Of a stretch of DNA of 64,000 nucleotides, positions 23,960-34,295 are shown one piece after another; within the stretch, counting starts at the first letter, position 1; each line of letters begins with the position of its first letter. Both the position numbers and the translations under genes were made by a program. The notes beneath the pieces are model-generated. The model saw only the letters and a list, made by a program, of their open reading frames with translations, had not been told where the DNA came from and did not search any database. Where the stretch lies: the NCBI RefSeq assembly GCF_030704535.1, contig NC_081820.1:5739501-5803500 (forward strand). The letters run 5' to 3'. The DNA is from Vitis vinifera. Its lineage: Eukaryota; Streptophyta; Magnoliopsida; Vitales; Vitaceae.

Positions 23960-24780
23960 ATATGGCTCCTCATACACACAATTGCAACTGTATTTGTTAA
24001 TACTGATGCAAACAAAACACCATCTATGCATGAGTCTTTTTTCCATATTTTCTTAAAACATTAATAGACAAATTTAATTTAAAATAAGAAATATAGAATT
24101 GTTGCCTTAAAACATACCTAACCAATATGGTTGATATACATTACAAATCGAGGTCGTTTACATGATGCATAGATCCAAACAATAGTGTTTAAAGGTTATA
24201 CCATTTATATACTTTGAAGATTGGTTGGAAAGCCTACTTGTAATATTGGTTTGAGGACCTACTTGCAATACAAACAAAAAGTACAACACCTATATGAAAT
24301 TTTGAATAAAGATACGTGTGGGTAATAAAACTGTAATTGTGAAGTCAATTTTCACATCAATAGTGGTGTTCTAGTGATCCATCGCTTTTAATGAATAGGT
24401 AATTGAAAAATATACTTATTATTTTTTCTATATCAAAGTGTACTTCACCTACAGTATGTCTTCCTATTTTGCTGTCATGCAAGGTGTTCAGAATGAATAT
24501 ATTCAATTCGTTATCACATGCAGTATGTGAATCTTATTCAAATTTGCAATCACATATTGACAAGATGTGACCAGATGTGAATCTAATAACATGAGGTGGT
24601 AAGTTTGCAATGGGATGATAAAAACAAAGAAGATCATTAATTTCCAACCATTTACCTAAATAACTTGGAACATTTACCCCAAAACTCAACAATACGTAAG
24701 TACCTAAAACAACATCACTACCACCATATACCATGGGATGGAATAAACGGGAAATAAACAACAAATGAAAACATTAAAAG
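23960..24780 (-). repeat. Inverted copy of MULE interior (matches 840-950 and 9000-9830)
   Basis: Read on the minus strand this is similar first to the segment just after the transposase stop (TGGTATATGGTGG) and then to about 9000-9800 (AACTTACCACC, CATTCTGAACAC, AATATTACAAGTAGG). The roughly 8 kb between 950 and 9000 of the first copy is absent. Either this copy has an internal deletion or the Ulp1-bearing segment was inserted in the first. Confidence 0.7.
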
Positions 24781-25290
24781 CACAAAAGAAAGCATCTCAC
24801 AACAACTGATTATTACATTTAGACCAATTGTGTAGATGTCATTGCATCAAGAGCAATGGATAGCTCTCTTATGGCTATATTGTGACTCAATGTGCCATTG
24901 GTGAGATCTTTCAAGAAGACGTCTCACTTATGGGGGTTTGAGAGCATGAAATAAGTTCCCTTCTCCATCTCGCACACTCCCATCCACACAAAACTTGGGC
25001 AAGTTACGCGTCAGTAATGGTTGAAATTAACCCGAGTAAATCAAATGTTGAGTGGAGACATGGTAACATGAGTCGATATACTCATACACATCTTGTCTCA
25101 TCATGCGGATGATAGCACAAGCATGGACAGATGGCAATCTGGACATTAGTCATGTCATACAAGTACACGAATGTTGCTACATCCACAAATATGGCATGAC
25201 AACAAACGGACCAAACCTTATGATATTTGACATTAGCTTTTCCTCTATTCAGGTTCTTCCACTTTTATGTTCCACGCATATGGACACATG
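24781..25290 (-). pseudogene. MULE transposase C-terminal fragment, inverted copy, dead
   Basis: The minus strand carries a diverged copy of 290-836: GAGACATGGT and GTATGAGTATATCGACTCATG match the SWIM-finger region, and ATTGAGTCACAATATAGCC with AGAGCTATCCATTGCTC match the zinc-knuckle region. Indels destroy the frame and several cysteine codons are lost. Its upstream end lies about 30 bp from the left border of duplicated block B. Confidence 0.75.
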
Positions 25291-25556
25291 GCAATACTCT
25301 CTTAATGAATTATTGAAACAATGATTTATGAAATTACGTAATTCACACTAAAAATTAGTTAAAGCATTGATTTAAGGTCCTCAACTTTTGCATAATTAAT
25401 AATAAGAATATAAAATATAAAAGATAAAAATATCCTTAAAGGAAATCATGCTTATTGCTTATCAAACATTATGAATAAACGAATCAATAAATTGAATACT
25501 AGGGAATTAAAGAATAACCAAATTAACCATAACGCTTGACTTTCTTCTAAGGCCCT

Positions 25557-26393
25557 TCAACTTATGAGCCGAGAATATCCAATCCAAGGATGGGGTGATA
25601 ACGGGGTTAACGGAGGCAAATGGAATGCCCCATCCATGTCTCTCTCCTCCCAAACGGTCCTCCAACTTGACGGCGTTAGCGGACTCGCCTCCAAAACATT
25701 AGCCGCCTCTGCCACCACGGGGCTGTCAGAATCCGGTGAGGCTTCTTCTTGCTTTAAAACCTTTATCTCCGGTTGTTCCCTCTCTTCACTTTCGCTTTCT
25801 CTCTCCCTTTTCCGGATGGAAGTCGCCGGTGGGTCAGAATCCGACCAATTCCCCGCTTCAAGAGGAAAATTAAGAACAGCTTTGGAGCCACGCATTTTGA
25901 AAGCAGCTCGATCATAAGCTCTGGCGGCTTCAATGGCTGTCTCGAAGGTTCCAAGCCAAACCCTAGATCCTCTCCGATTCGGGTCTCGAATCTCAGCCGC
26001 GAATTTTCCCCAAGGCCGGCGGCGCACTCCCCGATAGTGCCTTCTCTCGCCGGAATCTAACGAGGACGAAGTGTCAGAAATGGGTGGCGGAGGAAGGGAG
26101 ATGCTGAGTGGGGGTCGCCGATGACTCAATCTGGAAGGTTTTGGGGATTCGGTTTGAAACTGGAAGACGGCAGATGGAGAAGAGGTAGAGCAGTCGAAGA
26201 GAAAAGCGTTGATTTCATCTTCATGGAGTTTCGGGTACTCGGAAACTTGAATAATATCATCCGTAGAAACACTTGAATCAGAGGCCGAAGATCGTAACGA
26301 ATGACTTGCATGAGAGACGAAGGATTCCATAGAATCAAAGTCGGAGAGGAGGAGGTGGTGGATGAGTTGCAGTGATGAAGCTTCTTCTCCCAT
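25557..26393 (-). CDS. Group IX AP2/ERF transcription factor, intact, 278 aa (copy of 16740-17576)
   Basis: Duplicate of the first ERF, with an identical AP2 domain (about residues 119-177) and the same N-terminal [12 protein letters not shown] motif. It keeps [17 protein letters not shown], and [20 protein letters not shown] at the C-terminus with one TP and one SP site. It differs at seven residues: H13, S24, I61, D107, S219, D221 and D254. The reading frame, single-exon structure, TATA box and GCC box are all conserved, so this is probably a functional recent paralogue acting on GCC-box genes in the nucleus. High sequence identity means short reads from the two genes will cross-map. Expression divergence cannot be judged from sequence. 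Confidence 0.95.
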   Translation of the reverse strand: MGEEASSLQLIHHLLLSDFDSMESFVSHASHSLRSSASDSSVSTDDIIQVSEYPKLHEDEINAFLFDCSTSSPSAVFQFQTESPKPSRLSHRRPPLSISLPPPPISDTSSSLDSGERRHYRGVRRRPWGKFAAEIRDPNRRGSRVWLGTFETAIEAARAYDRAAFKMRGSKAVLNFPLEAGNWSDSDPPATSIRKRERESESEEREQPEIKVLKQEEASPDSDSPVVAEAANVLEASPLTPSSWRTVWEERDMDGAFHLPPLTPLSPHPWIGYSRLIS

Positions 26394-26522
26394 GATTGGA
26401 GATGAGCAGTGAGGAATAGTCTAGGGTTGAAAGTCGAAACAAGGTGAGAAAGAGAGAGAGAGTAGGGGGAAGAGAAGTGAGTGAGTGAAGCTCTGTGCAT
26501 CAAGTATGAGGTTGTTGTGGCG

Positions 26523-26531
26523 TATATATAG
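26523..26531 (-). promoter_or_regulatory. TATA box of the ERF gene at 25557-26393
   Basis: CTATATATA on the minus strand, about 130 bp upstream of the ATG, the same spacing as in block A. Confidence 0.65.
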
Positions 26532-26597
26532 ACACTTATATGGGGAAAGGAGGTTTCAGATGAGGTTCCTGGTTAGTTCAAAGAATGTTCTGTACAT

Positions 26598-26604
26598 GGC
26601 GGCT
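26598..26604 (-). promoter_or_regulatory. GCC box (AGCCGCC), duplicate
   Basis: AGCCGCC on the minus strand, same spacing to the TATA box as at 17781. Potential ERF binding site. Confidence 0.5.
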
Positions 26605-26699
26605 GATTTGTGGTTGGATGGGGTGCTTCATTTTAAATCTAGGCAATGCCTTGAATGTTACTCAAGTAGGATAAGGACACTTTATTATTTGGACTACCA

Positions 26700-28997
26700 C
26701 TATATATATTCTCTCATGATTATAATCAATTTACATCCTAAAATTGAAGATGCTAATAGTTTAAAGAGGATAAGATGAGCAAGGGAAAAGAAGATAGTTA
26801 TATAAATGAACCTTTTTTTGAGAAAATGCCCACTGAGGCATAAGAGAGGATTCAATAGAGGTGGAGAAGTTGTTATTCTTTTTATTGGAATAAGGTATTT
26901 GTGAAGTTTCATTGATTTATTTATTTATTTTTGTGAACATTATTATTTTTATAGGTTTTTTGTTTTTTCTAGAGCTAATAGGATGACAACAAAGTGGGTT
27001 CACAATCGATTGCCCTTATCCTTATTCAAAATAATTCTTAACTTCCTTTTATTAAAAATTTAAATGGGGTGAATTTCTCATTTCTATCCAATCCCTTTCA
27101 TTTATTTTTTTTTCAAAATTATTTTAATTACATTAAAATAAATATATTTTATAAATAATTAAAATATTATAATTTTTTAAAACTTATTTATTGAAAATTA
27201 TATTATTATTATTATTATTATGATATATTAAAAATAGAAAAATAAAAATTAAATTAAATTAATTTTATACATAATTGAGGTAAGATAGGATTAGGTAAGA
27301 CAAAGTAATACCTGAATCACTCCCGAGTTTTAAATAAATAAATAAATAAATTTATTTCTAATCCATTTATTTAAATTTTAAACTTATCTCATTAAGGATA
27401 GAACAGATACAAAAAAAACTCATTTTATTGTCATCTCTAAAAGTTAACAAATTTATAAGCCTTAAACATTGATTTCTTATTAAAGTTGATTAGCCATAAT
27501 AGACTAAAGGTTACTTCACATGGCAATTGGAGATATGGATTTCTTTTAGGAAGGAAAAAGCCATTTCTTGCAATAAATTTCTTTTGGGGGAAAAATTCTG
27601 AAAGTATCAATGTAGGGGTTTTGCTGACGAGTCTAGATATATTAATGAATGCACGGTTTTTGTTTACGAGTCCAGATATAAGAATTTCATTTCTAATAAA
27701 CGAGTAAGAAAATATATGAAATTTAACTCATCACATACCCTTACGGAGTTTAGGACAAGACAAGGGTTTTATGCAGAGTAATGTATTTTTAAAATACTGT
27801 AACATAAAAAATGTTCTAAAATTATAATATTTTTCAATTTCAAGTAGAAGTTGATCTTTTGAAAAGACGAGTTCAATATGAAAAAATTTAGGATAAAAAA
27901 AGAATTCGTCTTTTGAAAAGATAAATTTAGGACAACAAGTGAATTCATATTTTGAAAAGTTGTTCAGTATAAAAAGTGAATTCGTTTTTTTAAAAAATAA
28001 TTTTAATGTAAAAATAAAAAGGTAATGAAAAATGTTGTATTTTTTGTTATTATTTTTTAAACCACTGGATTGAGGTGGAGTAACCTTTTCTACCATTATT
28101 CTAGTTTTTTTTTCATGATTTACTATAAAAGGTCAACATTATACATTTTAAGTTGGGGGAAAGGTCATAACTAACCACTAAAATTTTAAAAACTTTTGCT
28201 TTATTGTCGAGGATATCACTCTGTTTTGTTCTTATTATTGACAATTTTTCTTAAATCACTCTATTTATAGAATATTTTTCTTTGTTTTGAGAGGTTAGCT
28301 ATCTTGATTTTGATATGAATTCGTTTACTTTAATATACAAAAGTTTTGTTTGGTTTGCTTTACTAGACATCTTTATAACGTTCTTTTGAATTCATTATGT
28401 GAGCTATTTGCACTAAGTGAAATATTTCAAATATATGGATCCATTGGCAAGCAATGAAATTGATACTTTGATACTTGAAAGAAACATCACATGTTAGTTT
28501 AGTATATGATAAAATCAGCAATGTCTCCAAGACAATTCTTTGTTATGTTAATTCTAACCATTTTGGAGATTTGGTAAGGTCTATAATATGTATATTCACT
28601 TTATATGTTAAGTGTTATTAGTTAGAAAGCAACCTTGTAATTTATAATTGTTTTGTCAACAAAAGTAGAATACATGGTAATCACATAAGTAGTAAAAGAA
28701 GTTATTTGACAGTGTTTGATTGCCGATTTAAGCTTATAATAAGGGTTGACTGTTGTGTATGGTTATGGTCAAAGTGTTCATACATTTGATCAAAAAATCA
28801 TATGTTCCATGAGAGAACCAAACATATTGATATTCAAATGCATTTTATTGGGGATGTTATTGCACATGATGCTATTGTAATAATAAAAAATAAAAATAAA
28901 TAAAAATCCCTACAATGGATATTCTAATAGGCATGATGACTAAAATCATTTCTACAATCAAGTTTAAGCATTACTTTTCGACTTAATTGGTGTTTGC
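26700..28997. other. Intergenic DNA between the ERFs of block B
   Basis: Aligns with 17880-20170 of block A. No gene recognised; short frames are not conserved between the two blocks. Confidence 0.6.
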
Positions 28998-29683
28998 AAC
29001 ATTTGAAGGCTGCTTAGAAGTGTGGGAGTGAAGTAACATGAAACACTTTTGATTTTGTTTTAATCTTGAATGTTTGGGTCAAGCTCAAGATTATTCAAAA
29101 GTGTCTCAAATCCTAATTTAAGTCAATTGGAAAGCCATTGATAGTTTCTTAATAAGATATATTCTTGTAAAGGAGTTTCCTATTATTCTAAAGGAAATAT
29201 TGTATTGTGAAATCTTCATTTAGGAATAAGTATTCTTTTATGGTTGTACAATTAGTTTCCTATAAATAACCTCCCTATGTGATTAAGAAAATATATAAGA
29301 GATTGTGACAAAAAAAAAAGTCTTATTTCGGGTGTAATTGAGGTTTTGGGATTTGAGAGCTCTAACCTTGTAATTTCTTTGAACAATAGTAAAAGTTCTT
29401 CTAAATCATAGTTTGAAAATATAGAAACAGAACTACATAAATTGTTATGCATTTGATATGTTTTCTGTTTTCGAATTATTATTTTCTTTCTCTCCATTAC
29501 TATTGTTAGTGGTTGCTTTTCACAACATCACCCATGGACTCCTAAACTAAAAACTTCTATTTACGCCTAATAACAAGATGCACAACATATATGTTCTCAG
29601 TTAGAGCTCTAGTTATATAGTAGACTCTAGGAGATATAATGGTAAGAAAAATATGACTTTCTATATGACAAACTCTTGATAAA
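28998..29683. mobile_element. Insertion of about 685 bp present only in block B, LTR-like
   Basis: Block A reads ...GTGTTAGCAATAATTTTGG... at about 20161-20180. Block B has the matching flanks GTGTTTGCAAC and AAATAATTTTGG but separated by about 685 bp. The insert contains a promoter-like CCTATAAATAACC, a GGTGTAATTGAGGTTTTGGG stretch, and CTCTAACCTTGTAATTTC, features I associate with copia LTRs. No clean target-site duplication was found. Confidence 0.5.
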
Positions 29684-29807
29684 TAATTTTGGAGAAACAA
29701 CAGTCAAGCAAGAAAACTTATACATAATTAAAAGAATAAACAAATTCAATAACATTAATTTATGAAATAAATCAACTCCATCAAACTTCAATTGCCGGTG
29801 AGAACTC

Positions 29808-30634
29808 TCATTCAACTATGAGTTGAGAATACGCTATCCAATGAAGGGGTGATGATGGCGTTAACGGTGGCAAGTTGAATATTCCCTTCATGTCTCTCTC
29901 TTCCCACACAGCTCTCCAACTCGACGGCGTTAATGGACTGATCCCCAAAACACTTGCTGCCGCCGCTGTGCTGTCAGATTTCGGAAACTCCACTTCTTCT
30001 TGCTTTAAAACCTTTATCTCCACTTGTTCTCTCACTTCGGTCTCACAATCTCTCGGCCGGATGTGGCCGGTGGGTCAGAACCTGACCAATTCCCTGCTTC
30101 AAGGGGGAAATTGAGAATGGCTTTGGAACCACGCATCTTGAAAGCTGCTCGATCATAGGCCCTGGCGGCTTCAATGGCTGTCTCGAAGGTCCCCAGACAT
30201 ACCCTCGATCCTCTCCGATTTGAGTCCCGAATCTCCGCCGCGAATTTCCCCCATGGCCTTCGCCTGACCCCTCTATAGTGCCTGATCTCGCCGGCAACTG
30301 GCGCCGATGAGGGCTGAGAAGTGGGTGGCGGAGGAACTGAGATGCTGAGTGGGGGTCGCCGTTGACTTAATGTGGAAGTCTTTTGGGATTTGGTTTCAAA
30401 CTGGAAGGCCCCAGATGGAGCAGAGGTAGAGCGGTGGAGGAAAAAAGAGTCATTTTCATGTTCATTAGGTTTTAAGTAATCAGAGACTTGAACAATATGT
30501 GAGGTGGAAACGCTTGATTCAGAAGTTGAAGCTTGCGATGCTTCACCTACATCAGAAACGAAGGTTTCCACACATTCAAAGTCGGAGATTAGTTGCTGCT
30601 GGATGAGTTAAAATGATGAAACTTTATCTGCCAT
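29808..30634 (-). pseudogene. ERF pseudogene (copy of the ERF at 20336-21130)
   Basis: Collinear with the block A ERF2 but carrying at least three lesions. The ATG at 30634 is followed by a TAA at codon 9 (30608-30610), where the paralogue has CAA. A 10-bp deletion near 30054, between TCTCT and CGGCC, shifts the frame just after the AP2 domain. The conserved Trp of the WLG element in the AP2 domain is Cys (RVCLGTF). The C-terminal part downstream of the shift still encodes KVLKQEE, LTPSSW and LPPLTPSSPLHW to a stop at 29808, so this copy preserves the ancestral tail that the block A gene has lost. An internal Met could start a 179-residue product, but the Cys substitution and the shift make function improbable. 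Confidence 0.9.
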
Positions 30635-31165
30635 GTTGGAGATAAATCCCGGTCAGAGAGAGAGAGAGAGAGAGCTGGGAGTAGTGAAGAGGAGTGAGTG
30701 TGGTGGAGTTCTATATGCACAAGAGAATGTTGCGTCGTAGAAAAACAGATATGGAAAGACGAGGTTTCGGTCGAGGTTTCTGGGTCAGAGGGAAGAATCT
30801 TCAATTCAATAATTGTGGAGACGAAAGAGTGGGTGGGGTTTGTCTGTATGTGCTTTACTTGTGGAGGCTCCATCAGACATAGTCGAGTTGTTTCTAGGAC
30901 ATTTATTCCTACGTGTATGTCAATTGGAAAGTTATTCATATTTATTTGTATAAATTGTATTGATTGCTAATTATTATTTATTATCTATCCAAAGTGATAA
31001 AAATGATGGTAAAAATAAAAATATTATGAGTAGTACTTTTCAATCCTTATTAGAGTTTATTTTACATTAATTAAGATCAGCAATTTCTTATCCAAATATG
31101 TTCGTGGCACAATTTGAAATTTTATAATAAGACCTTTTTTGAAAAAATGTTACCAAAGTTAAACC

Positions 31166-32490
31166 ATATATAATACAATATTTTTTTTTAATAAAAATGG
31201 TGTTGGATTGGACTTGAGTTGAGTACTTTATCTTAGAGTTTGAGTTTGATTGAATTTAGATTGATTATTTATTTGTTAATTCGGGTTAGTCATCAGTCCG
31301 ATCAAAGTGTTTAAGTTGCAACCCTAGTTTGGAAGGAATGATTTTTGAACATAAAATACAAATATACATTACAACAACATTAGCTAAATTTATAACTCAA
31401 ATCTTATTAAAATACAAAAAAACAAAAAAAAAGGATTTTGGGATGAATTTACATGTTAAACTCTTATTTTGTTAAATTCAACTTCAAAAACTCTATGCCT
31501 ATTTGGTTATGTTTTTTTATACTTGTTTTTGAAAATTGTTTTTTTTAATTAAAGAACAAAATATAGGTTTTTCGTATTTTATGAAAACAATGGTGTTTGA
31601 CATTTTGTTTATAGAAATGCTTTTATAATAACAAAAAATAAAAAACTTAAGTTTTTTTTAAAAAAAATTTAATTTTTCTATTTTGATTTAACGAAAACAT
31701 TTTATTATAATAAAATCGAGAGTTTTGGTGGATGTAAACTTATTATTATATGAAAAAATCACCATACATTGCACTTTTTTGTTTTCTTCCCCATATAAAT
31801 TAATTTGCTTCCTCTAAAGTCCATAGTTGTCCTTCATGCAATGATCATCAATGTCTCCAACAAATTTCACAACCTCAAATTAATATATCATTTATTGCAA
31901 TAAAATACCTAATCGTTATATTTGGTTCCAAGAAAATATTAAAAAAAGAAAAAAAAATTAAAGAAAAACATTTTCTCATGTTTGATTATTCTATAAAAAA
32001 AAATACAAAAAAATCAAATATAATTAAAATCAGTTCAAAACTTATATATTTTTAAATTATTTAATCTTTATATCAAATAGTTAAAATAAGTTAAATAAAT
32101 TTAAAATAGTATATAAAAATAATTTATTGACTTTAAATTTATTTTTTATTTTCTTCTATTTTTCCTTCTTATTTTATTTCCTTTACATTTTTCATCGAAT
32201 TTTCTATGAATCAAACATAGTCAATAAGTAATACTATATAATCAATTATCCACCTTGGAGGATAAAACCTCTAGCTTGTCATTTATTAATTGCTTCTAAA
32301 AAAAGTTTATTTGATATGTAAATTTTCATCAATGTTAATTAAGTTATAACATCACACTTGATTGAACATGACAACATGCAACATAGAGGAAAAAACAAAG
32401 AAATGGGTTGGGAATGATTTCTTCTTTGATGGTTGTATATAAGCGGAAAAAAATTATCAAATATGATGGTTTTTGAGACCTCAACCATTC
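31166..32490. other. AT-rich non-coding spacer
   Basis: No supported frame, RNA gene or complete element. Contains poly-A and poly-T runs and AT-rich stretches. Confidence 0.6.
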
Positions 32491-32504
32491 ATAAAAGCAG
32501 GAAT

Positions 32505-32682
32505 TTTATTTTTATTTTTTATAACTGTGGATGTTCGAGTCAGCTTACACGTATCTCGACTAATCCCACAGGGCCCTGAAGTTAACGATCGGGTAAACCT
32601 CCAGTGGCCCTGAGGGAACTCGAACTGGTGACCATTGGGGAGCAAACTTAAGGCCGAACCAACTGAGCTACCCCTTAGAGTT
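32505..32682 (-). mobile_element. tRNA-derived SINE with target-site duplication
   Basis: On the minus strand the element starts with a tRNA-like head. It has an A box TAGCTCAGTTGG at 32670-32659 and a B box GTTCGAGTTCC at 32625-32615, followed by a non-tRNA body and an A-rich tail near 32505-32520. It is flanked by 14-bp direct repeats ATAAAAGCAGGAAT (32491-32504) and ATAAAAGCAAGAAT (32683-32696) with one mismatch. These are the hallmarks of a retroposed SINE. The boxes are the internal Pol III promoter. Confidence 0.85.
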
Positions 32683-32696
32683 ATAAAAGCAAGAAT

Positions 32697-33744
32697 ATTT
32701 GCACAGGTTAGTGTGGGGATTTTCAATATAGGGTTAGTGAGAATGTCAAACTCTACCTTGATTGTTAGTGAGGGCATCTACATGATTATAGGGTTTCTCA
32801 ATGACTACCATCTACTAAAAAGGCAAAAGTGTACAAGCAATAATGGAGGAGAGGGAAAGTAGGGCTGCAAATACTATCTAAAGCTTGGGCTGGGATGGGA
32901 TGGAATGCAATTTCAGCTTCAATCCAAGCTGGACCATATGGGTCAAAACTCAACCTAAGCATCCTCCTTAATTTGCTGGCTAAGAGAGCTTTGCAAATCA
33001 TGGAAAGTAATGAGAAACTTTCTTCCAACAATATAGCCCAATTCGTCCAATGATTCAATAAGTCATCATAAATTTCTCTAAGACAAGCAAGAGAAGATGA
33101 CATCACCTAATCCATTAGCACTTCAAGAATTTATCTCCTTAGAAAGCAAAATATCTCCTACCATTTCTCCTAATCATAGCATAGGGCTATGTAAAAAACT
33201 TTTTTCTTCCTAAATTATTCCAAATGGATCTTGAGACTACTAAAACTTACAGAGTAGAAGTATGTCATTTGGAAGTCTTTAGGATGATAAGTTTAGTTCT
33301 ATATCAAGTATCTACTTGATGCTTCTCCTCTTGACATTGCACTTTAGAATATTTATTATAAAGGCTTTGAATTGCGCAAAAGTATAAATGAAAAAAGAAA
33401 TATGACTTGGATGGATGAAATGAACAACTTTTTTATAAGCAAATGCATAAAGGATAAAAGATATGAGTTTTTACTTAGCTTAGCTCTCCCAAAAGTAGCT
33501 TGGAAAATTGGTGAAATTTTTTACATGAGTTGTAACTTTGAGCATCTAAAAATTACTCAAGATATATAACTTTTTTTTTTCTTTCTTATATGACTTTAAT
33601 ATTTATTTTCCTTTGATTTCTTTATTATTATGGGATAAATAATAAACAAGTGGAGAGGAATTAGGATAGTGGTCATCTAAGATTGCTCTTGAATGGAGAA
33701 GTTACAAGTACACTACTTAGTTGAGAAAAATGACTACTCTAAGA
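32697..33744. other. Non-coding spacer
   Basis: Short frames only (for example near 33372-33569), no recognised motif. Confidence 0.5.
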
Positions 33745-34295
33745 GGGTGTTTGATAATCGATTTAATGACTTCATTTGACTTAATGACTTGAGTCATTAA
33801 ATAGATTAAGTATGTTTGGTAAAATAACTAATTAGTATGACAACTTAAAGTTAAAAATAATTTTAAGTATTAAATCAACATAGTTAATTATTCTTAATCT
33901 CTAATTTGTTTGCTCTATTTTTCCATATTAGTAAAAATATATTTAAAAATTATGATTCTATATGTATAACTCATTTCTTATAATAAAAATTTTATTATTA
34001 TTTCATATATGTACAATACTTTAAATATGGATATTTTATAAATAAATTTATAACTTAAAATTAATGAAAATAAATATCAATTAAAATCAATGAGGATTAT
34101 TATTAATTAAAATTAACAAGGATAAATGTATTGATTTAATGATTTAGAATAAATTTTAAGGTAATTTTACCATATAATTTTAATACTTAAAGTAAAAAAT
34201 AAATGATAAGTTTTAAGTCAACAACTTAAAAACCAATTTAACTTAAAGACTATTTAAGTCATTAAATAATAAGTATTAAGTTTTATCAAACATCC
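33745..34295. mobile_element. MITE-like element with imperfect terminal inverted repeats
   Basis: Starts GGGTGTTTGATAA and ends TTATCAAACATCC, an inverted pair with one mismatch. Further in, ATTTAATGACTT is repeated near both ends. About 551 bp, AT-rich, non-coding. The ends resemble hAT-type non-autonomous elements, but I could not see a target-site duplication. Confidence 0.5.

Larger units (their letters stand above)
25320..31165. repeat. Segmental duplication block B (one intact, one dead ERF)
   Basis: Second copy of block A. Homology starts at ATGATTTATGAAATTACG at about 25320 and ends near 31165 (AATTTGAAATTTTATAATAAG). The ERF1-type halves are nearly identical between blocks, whereas the ERF2-type halves and spacers are more diverged with small indels. 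Confidence 0.9.

Noticed and set aside
32600..32682. Genuine tRNA gene
   Set aside because: A and B boxes are present, but the sequence cannot form a full cloverleaf in my reading. The body, A-rich tail and target-site duplication mark a SINE.
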